A DNA stretch of 8,494 nucleotides from contig CAJUIA010000057.1 in the NCBI GenBank assembly GCA_910586485.1, positions 1 to 8,494 on the forward strand. The letters run 5' to 3'. Of this stretch, positions 6,245 through 8,494 are shown one piece after another. Within the stretch, counting starts at the first letter, position 1. Each line of letters opens with the position of its first letter. The translations under genes and the position numbers were made by a program. The notes below the pieces were generated by a model, which saw nothing but the letters and a program-made list of their open reading frames with translations, had not been told where the DNA came from and did not search any database. Origin of the DNA: an uncultured Acetatifactor sp. GTDB lineage: Bacteria > Bacillota > Clostridia > Lachnospirales > Lachnospiraceae.

Positions 6245-6775
6245 ATGGATTTTAATTTTGGAGGGAGAATGCCGGTCAGGAAGAGCCGTTTCGGCTCGGT
6301 AAGGGGAACGATTGTGGATATGATGCCTGCCAGGATGGGAAGCCGTCGGGCGGAGGGCTGTATGCTTTTTGTTACCTTGGAAGATATGGACGGCAATACC
6401 GTGAATTTTATCATGACTCCGGCCACGTATGTGGTGGATTTTGAAACCTTGTCCGAAGGGATGGTATGCACCTTCTGGTATGACGCAGAAGCTCCCATGC
6501 CGTTGATTTACCCTCCCCAGTATAATGCGGTAGCGGCGGCCAGGGAGAAGATGGAGCGGATGGTAAATGTGGGGTATTATAATACGGCACTGGTGAATGA
6601 TGACCAGACCCTGCAGCTGAATATGGATAACTCCGTGGCTGTGCGGACCACCAACAATCAGCATTTTCAGGGAAATCCTGCGGGCCATAACCTGGTGGTG
6701 GTCTATGAAAATTCTACCCGCAGTATTCCTGCCCAGACTACTCCGAAGCTGGTAGTGGTGCTTTGCGAAGCATAA
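6245..6775 (+). CDS. Conserved-looking protein of unknown function
   Basis: The product is 176 residues from ATG 6245 (GGAG at 6236-6239, five bases upstream) or 168 from ATG 6269, which has the stronger GGAGG (6260-6264) four bases upstream. Both are in frame and the choice is open. There is no signal peptide or membrane helix. The sequence is rich in beta-type segments: FGSVRGTIVDMMP, GCMLFVTLEDMDGNTVNFIMTP, TYVVDF, and a C-terminal STRSIPAQTTPKLVVVLCEA. A loop with EAPMPLIYPPQY (82-93) lies between. It resembles small all-beta proteins I believe are common and unnamed in clostridia, but I cannot assign a characterised family. An OB-like fold is a guess. It starts 88 bases after mnmA on the same strand without an evident terminator between, so co-transcription is likely. 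Its end is only 11 bp from the end of the convergent PHP gene. Confidence 0.8.
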   Translation: MDFNFGGRMPVRKSRFGSVRGTIVDMMPARMGSRRAEGCMLFVTLEDMDGNTVNFIMTPATYVVDFETLSEGMVCTFWYDAEAPMPLIYPPQYNAVAAAREKMERMVNVGYYNTALVNDDQTLQLNMDNSVAVRTTNNQHFQGNPAGHNLVVVYENSTRSIPAQTTPKLVVVLCEA

Positions 6776-6786
6776 AAAACAAAAAT

Positions 6787-7605
6787 TTAAAGGCGAATGA
6801 ACTCCGGCGTCCGGTGCTGAAATACGGTATAATACCGAAAGCCGCAGGACTCCAGGACTTCGGCGGCGAGGGGAAAATATTCGGCAATGTGTGCCGGGGC
6901 GTGGGCGTCGCTGCCTATGGTGATGATCTCCCCTCCCAGCTGCCGGTAGCGTTTTAAAATATCCGTGCAGGGATGAAATTCCTTCAGTCCTCTTTTTTTG
7001 CCGCCGGTATTCAGCTCTATTCCCTTACCGTTTTCCAGGAGCATTTCCAGAATTGCGTCGATAAGATCCCGATATTTATCATAGCCATAATTTCGGTCAC
7101 GGTCAGGGCCGTAGCGCACGACGTAATCCAGGTGGCCGTAAACATCGAAATTTGAAAATTTTTTTACGTTTTCCAGAATGGAGGCAAAGTACTCACGATA
7201 GGCCTCTTCCTCGCTCCGGCCTTCGTAAAAGGCGGGATAGTACGGATCCTTCCCGTGGCAGATATGGGAGGAGCCAATGATAAAGTCAAACTCATAGGAT
7301 TTGGCATACACTGCAATTTTGCGCAGAATTTCAGACTGCAGGCCCAGCTCCACTCCAAAGAGCAGGCGGATTTGGTCCCGATATTTTTCCTTCAAGCGCG
7401 CCAGATCATAGAGATAGGAATCCGTGTTCAGCAGGAAAATGCTGCCGGATCCTTCCGGGGAATCGGGAAAGTCTATATCGTGGTGTTCGGTAAAGCACAT
7501 GGTTTTCAACCCACGGGAAATGCCGGATAATATCATTTCTTCCATGGGAGTATCCGAATCCCCAGAGAAAGAAGAGTGCAGATGGCAGTCGGCTGTAACA
7601 GGCAT
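6787..7605 (-). CDS. PHP-domain phosphatase, histidinol-phosphatase (HisJ) family
   Basis: The product is 272 residues. Members of this family remove phosphate from L-histidinol phosphate in histidine synthesis, using a metal cluster in a PHP fold; other PHP phosphoesterases look similar. Metal-binding residues are visible in order: His8 and His10 (ADCHLHSSFSGD), Glu40-His41-His42 (FTEHHD), Glu86 (FGVELG), His114 (GSSHICHG), His158 (YGHLDYV), and Asp233 with His235 (IGSDAHAP). The IIGSSHICHGKDPY and GSDAH-HIAEYF contexts are typical of HisJ. The start at 7605 is chosen for AGGAGG (7612-7617, minus strand) six bases upstream; an in-frame ATG at 7650 has no comparable RBS and would lie on the -10 box. 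No other his gene is in the window, so the substrate is inferred from family only. Confidence 0.9.
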   Translation of the reverse strand: MPVTADCHLHSSFSGDSDTPMEEMILSGISRGLKTMCFTEHHDIDFPDSPEGSGSIFLLNTDSYLYDLARLKEKYRDQIRLLFGVELGLQSEILRKIAVYAKSYEFDFIIGSSHICHGKDPYYPAFYEGRSEEEAYREYFASILENVKKFSNFDVYGHLDYVVRYGPDRDRNYGYDKYRDLIDAILEMLLENGKGIELNTGGKKRGLKEFHPCTDILKRYRQLGGEIITIGSDAHAPAHIAEYFPLAAEVLESCGFRYYTVFQHRTPEFIRL

Positions 7606-7648
7606 AATGATCCTCCTTGGTTTGGGTACATGTTTTTTCATTGCGGAC

Positions 7649-7676
7649 ATTATATCATAAATAAATATCTAAACAA
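7649..7676 (-). promoter_or_regulatory. Probable promoter of the PHP phosphatase gene
   Basis: On the minus strand TATAAT (7654-7649) is a perfect -10 preceded by TGA, an extended -10 (TGATATAAT). TTGTTT (7676-7671) is a weak -35 at 16 bases. Transcription would begin near 7642, about 37 bases before the start codon at 7605. Confidence 0.6.
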
Positions 7677-7720
7677 AGTGTAAATTTTATGGAGGAAGGT
7701 AATTATTTTTCATTTACATC

Positions 7721-7749
7721 TTGAATTATAAAAAGAAATTAGGTAAAAT
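7721..7749 (+). promoter_or_regulatory. Upstream promoter candidate (P1) of gap
   Basis: TTGAAT (7721-7726) and TAAAAT (7744-7749) are separated by 17 bases, with four and five of six consensus matches. Transcription would start near 7756, immediately before the 16-bp palindrome at 7758-7773. Confidence 0.5.
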
Positions 7750-7757
7750 AATCTTGC

Positions 7758-7773
7758 TGACAAAATTTTGTCA
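7758..7773. promoter_or_regulatory. Perfect 16-bp palindrome, candidate operator of gap
   Basis: TGACAAAATTTTGTCA is a perfect palindrome. It lies at the expected start of transcription of P1 and about 24 bases upstream of the -35 of P2, a classic operator position. It does not fit the Rex consensus (TTGTTAA-N4-TTAACAA) well; it shares GAC...TGTC elements with CggR sites but the spacing is not the same. The binding protein is unknown. As RNA it would form a poor hairpin, so a DNA site is more likely. Confidence 0.55.
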
Positions 7774-7796
7774 ATCTGGCGATTCTATCCAAAGAT

Positions 7797-7824
7797 GGGA
7801 CAGGCTGGCAAAATAATATATAAT
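7797..7824 (+). promoter_or_regulatory. Downstream promoter candidate (P2) of gap
   Basis: TATAAT (7819-7824) is a perfect -10 box. GGGACA (7797-7802) is a weak -35 at 16 bases. Transcription would start near 7831, about 56 bases before the gap start codon. Confidence 0.6.
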
Positions 7825-7863
7825 AGAAACTGCTTGCATTTTCTATTATCATAATTCTATTAT
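7820..7863. repeat. Inverted and direct repeats overlapping the gap P2 -10 box and leader
   Basis: ATAATAGAAA (7820-7829) is the perfect complement of TTTCTATTAT (7840-7849), across ten bases. The left arm overlaps the P2 -10 box. TTCTATTAT recurs at 7855-7863, 14 bases after its copy at 7841-7849. The three copies (one inverted, two direct) may form a protein site. Most of the left arm lies upstream of the expected P2 start, so a leader hairpin could form only in transcripts from P1. Confidence 0.5.
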
Positions 7864-7872
7864 TAAAATTTC

Positions 7873-7879
7873 AGGAGGG
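7873..7879 (+). promoter_or_regulatory. Strong ribosome binding site of gap
   Basis: AGGAGGG lies seven bases before ATG 7887, a near-ideal Shine-Dalgarno sequence suited to a highly expressed glycolytic gene. Confidence 0.8.
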
Positions 7880-7886
7880 AACTAAA

Positions 7887-8494
7887 ATGGCAGTAAGAGT
7901 AGCAATCAATGGTTTTGGCCGTATCGGCCGTCTTGCATTCAGACAGATGTTTGATGCAGAGGGATACGAGGTTGTGGCAATCAACGATCTGACAAGCCCT
8001 GAGATGCTGGCACATCTTTTGAAGTATGATACCGCTCAGGGAAGATACAAATATGCCGACAAGGTTGAGGCAGGCGAGGATTCCATCACCGTAAACGGCA
8101 AGAAGATCACGATCTACAAGGAAGCGGATGCTTCCAAGCTTCCCTGGGGTGAGCTGAAGGTAGACGTTGTTCTGGAGTGTACCGGTTTCTATACCTCCAA
8201 GGAGAAGTCCATGGCTCACATCAATGCCGGTGCCCGTAAGGTTGTTATCTCTGCTCCTGCAGGAAACGATCTTCCTACCATCGTATACAATGTAAACCAT
8301 GAGACCTTAAAGCCTGAGGATACCGTTATTTCCGCAGCTTCCTGCACCACCAACTGCCTGGCACCCATGGCAAAGGCATTAAATGACCTGGCTCCTATCC
8401 AGTCCGGCATTATGACCACCGTTCATGCTTACACCGGTGATCAGATGATCCTTGACGGACCTCAGAGAAAGGGCGACAAGAGAAGAAGCCGTGC
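7887..8494 (+). CDS. gap: Glyceraldehyde-3-phosphate dehydrogenase, type I (3' end missing)
   Basis: 202 residues are visible and the frame is open at the window edge, so about 130-140 residues are missing. The enzyme oxidises glyceraldehyde 3-phosphate to 1,3-bisphosphoglycerate with NAD in glycolysis, in the cytoplasm as a tetramer. Visible features: the nucleotide-binding INGFGRIGR (7-15), Asp34 in AINDL, which favours NAD over NADP, LLKYDTAQGRY (44-54), LECTGFY (96-102), the catalytic Cys153 in SAASCTTNCLAP (149-160), and His180 in TTVHAYTGDQ (177-186). The start is fixed by AGGAGGG seven bases upstream. Two promoters, a palindrome and an inverted repeat lie in front, suggesting regulated and strong expression. 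No upstream cggR gene is present; the neighbour is the divergent PHP phosphatase. Downstream genes such as pgk cannot be seen. Confidence 0.97.
   Translation, partial: MAVRVAINGFGRIGRLAFRQMFDAEGYEVVAINDLTSPEMLAHLLKYDTAQGRYKYADKVEAGEDSITVNGKKITIYKEADASKLPWGELKVDVVLECTGFYTSKEKSMAHINAGARKVVISAPAGNDLPTIVYNVNHETLKPEDTVISAASCTTNCLAPMAKALNDLAPIQSGIMTTVHAYTGDQMILDGPQRKGDKRRSR

Noticed and set aside
6759..6772. Small hairpin TGCTT-tgcg-AAGCA at the end of the unknown gene as a terminator.
   Set aside because: The stem is only five pairs and is followed by A residues, not T, on the plus strand; on the minus strand the T-run precedes rather than follows it.
6825..6837. Palindrome CGGTATAATACCG.
   Set aside because: It lies inside the PHP phosphatase coding region and is explained by its codons; no promoter or terminator context.
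7690..7717. Possible very short peptide (ATG GAG GAA GGT ...) in the gap upstream region.
   Set aside because: It would encode only about ten residues and has no ribosome binding site or recognised leader-peptide feature.
7758..7773. Assignment of the gap palindrome to Rex.
   Set aside because: The half-site TGACAAAA does not match the clostridial Rex half-site TTGTTAA, and the four-base centre is absent; kept only as an unidentified operator.

Overview
The window most likely comes from a Gram-positive, anaerobic Firmicute of the class Clostridia, probably a Lachnospiraceae-type gut bacterium. This is inferred from strong AGGAGG-type ribosome binding sites, moderate GC content, and the protein styles (BceAB-type transporter, MnmA with a GGCCGLSAVEDA segment, NAD-type GAPDH, a HisJ-like PHP phosphatase). 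No database search was possible, so the taxonomy is an inference.

Layout from left to right: (1) Positions 2-1383 (+) hold the 3' part of an ECF-type sigma factor gene. It is coupled through a TAATG stop/start overlap to a single-pass membrane protein that looks like its cognate anti-sigma or sensor. A hairpin with a T-tract and a second imperfect inverted repeat follow. (2) Positions 1503-1751 (-) encode an 82-residue coiled-coil protein of unknown function with its own promoter and RBS. (3) Positions 1752-2071 are non-coding and contain direct repeats with a 20-bp period, a likely response-regulator site. They precede a two-gene BceAB-type ABC transporter operon (2072-4913, +), the architecture used for antimicrobial-peptide sensing and detoxification. 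No two-component system lies in the window. (4) A consensus-like promoter at 4918-4946, embedded in repeated TATCAAA palindromes, precedes mnmA (tRNA 2-thiouridylase) and then a conserved-looking protein of unknown function (6245-6775). (5) A PHP-family phosphatase (6787-7605, -) runs convergently, its end only 11 bp from the unknown gene. (6) A 281-bp divergent intergenic region carries promoters for both flanking genes, a perfect 16-bp palindrome and a 10-bp inverted repeat. It leads into gap (7887 to the window end, +), which is cut by the window edge.

The window is mostly ordinary chromosome: housekeeping genes (mnmA, gap, PHP phosphatase) beside two envelope-stress-type modules (sigma/anti-sigma and BceAB). 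I see no CRISPR array, tRNA, rRNA, transposase or phage gene. The points most worth a second look are the putative operators in front of gap, mnmA and the transporter, and the three proteins with no assigned function.
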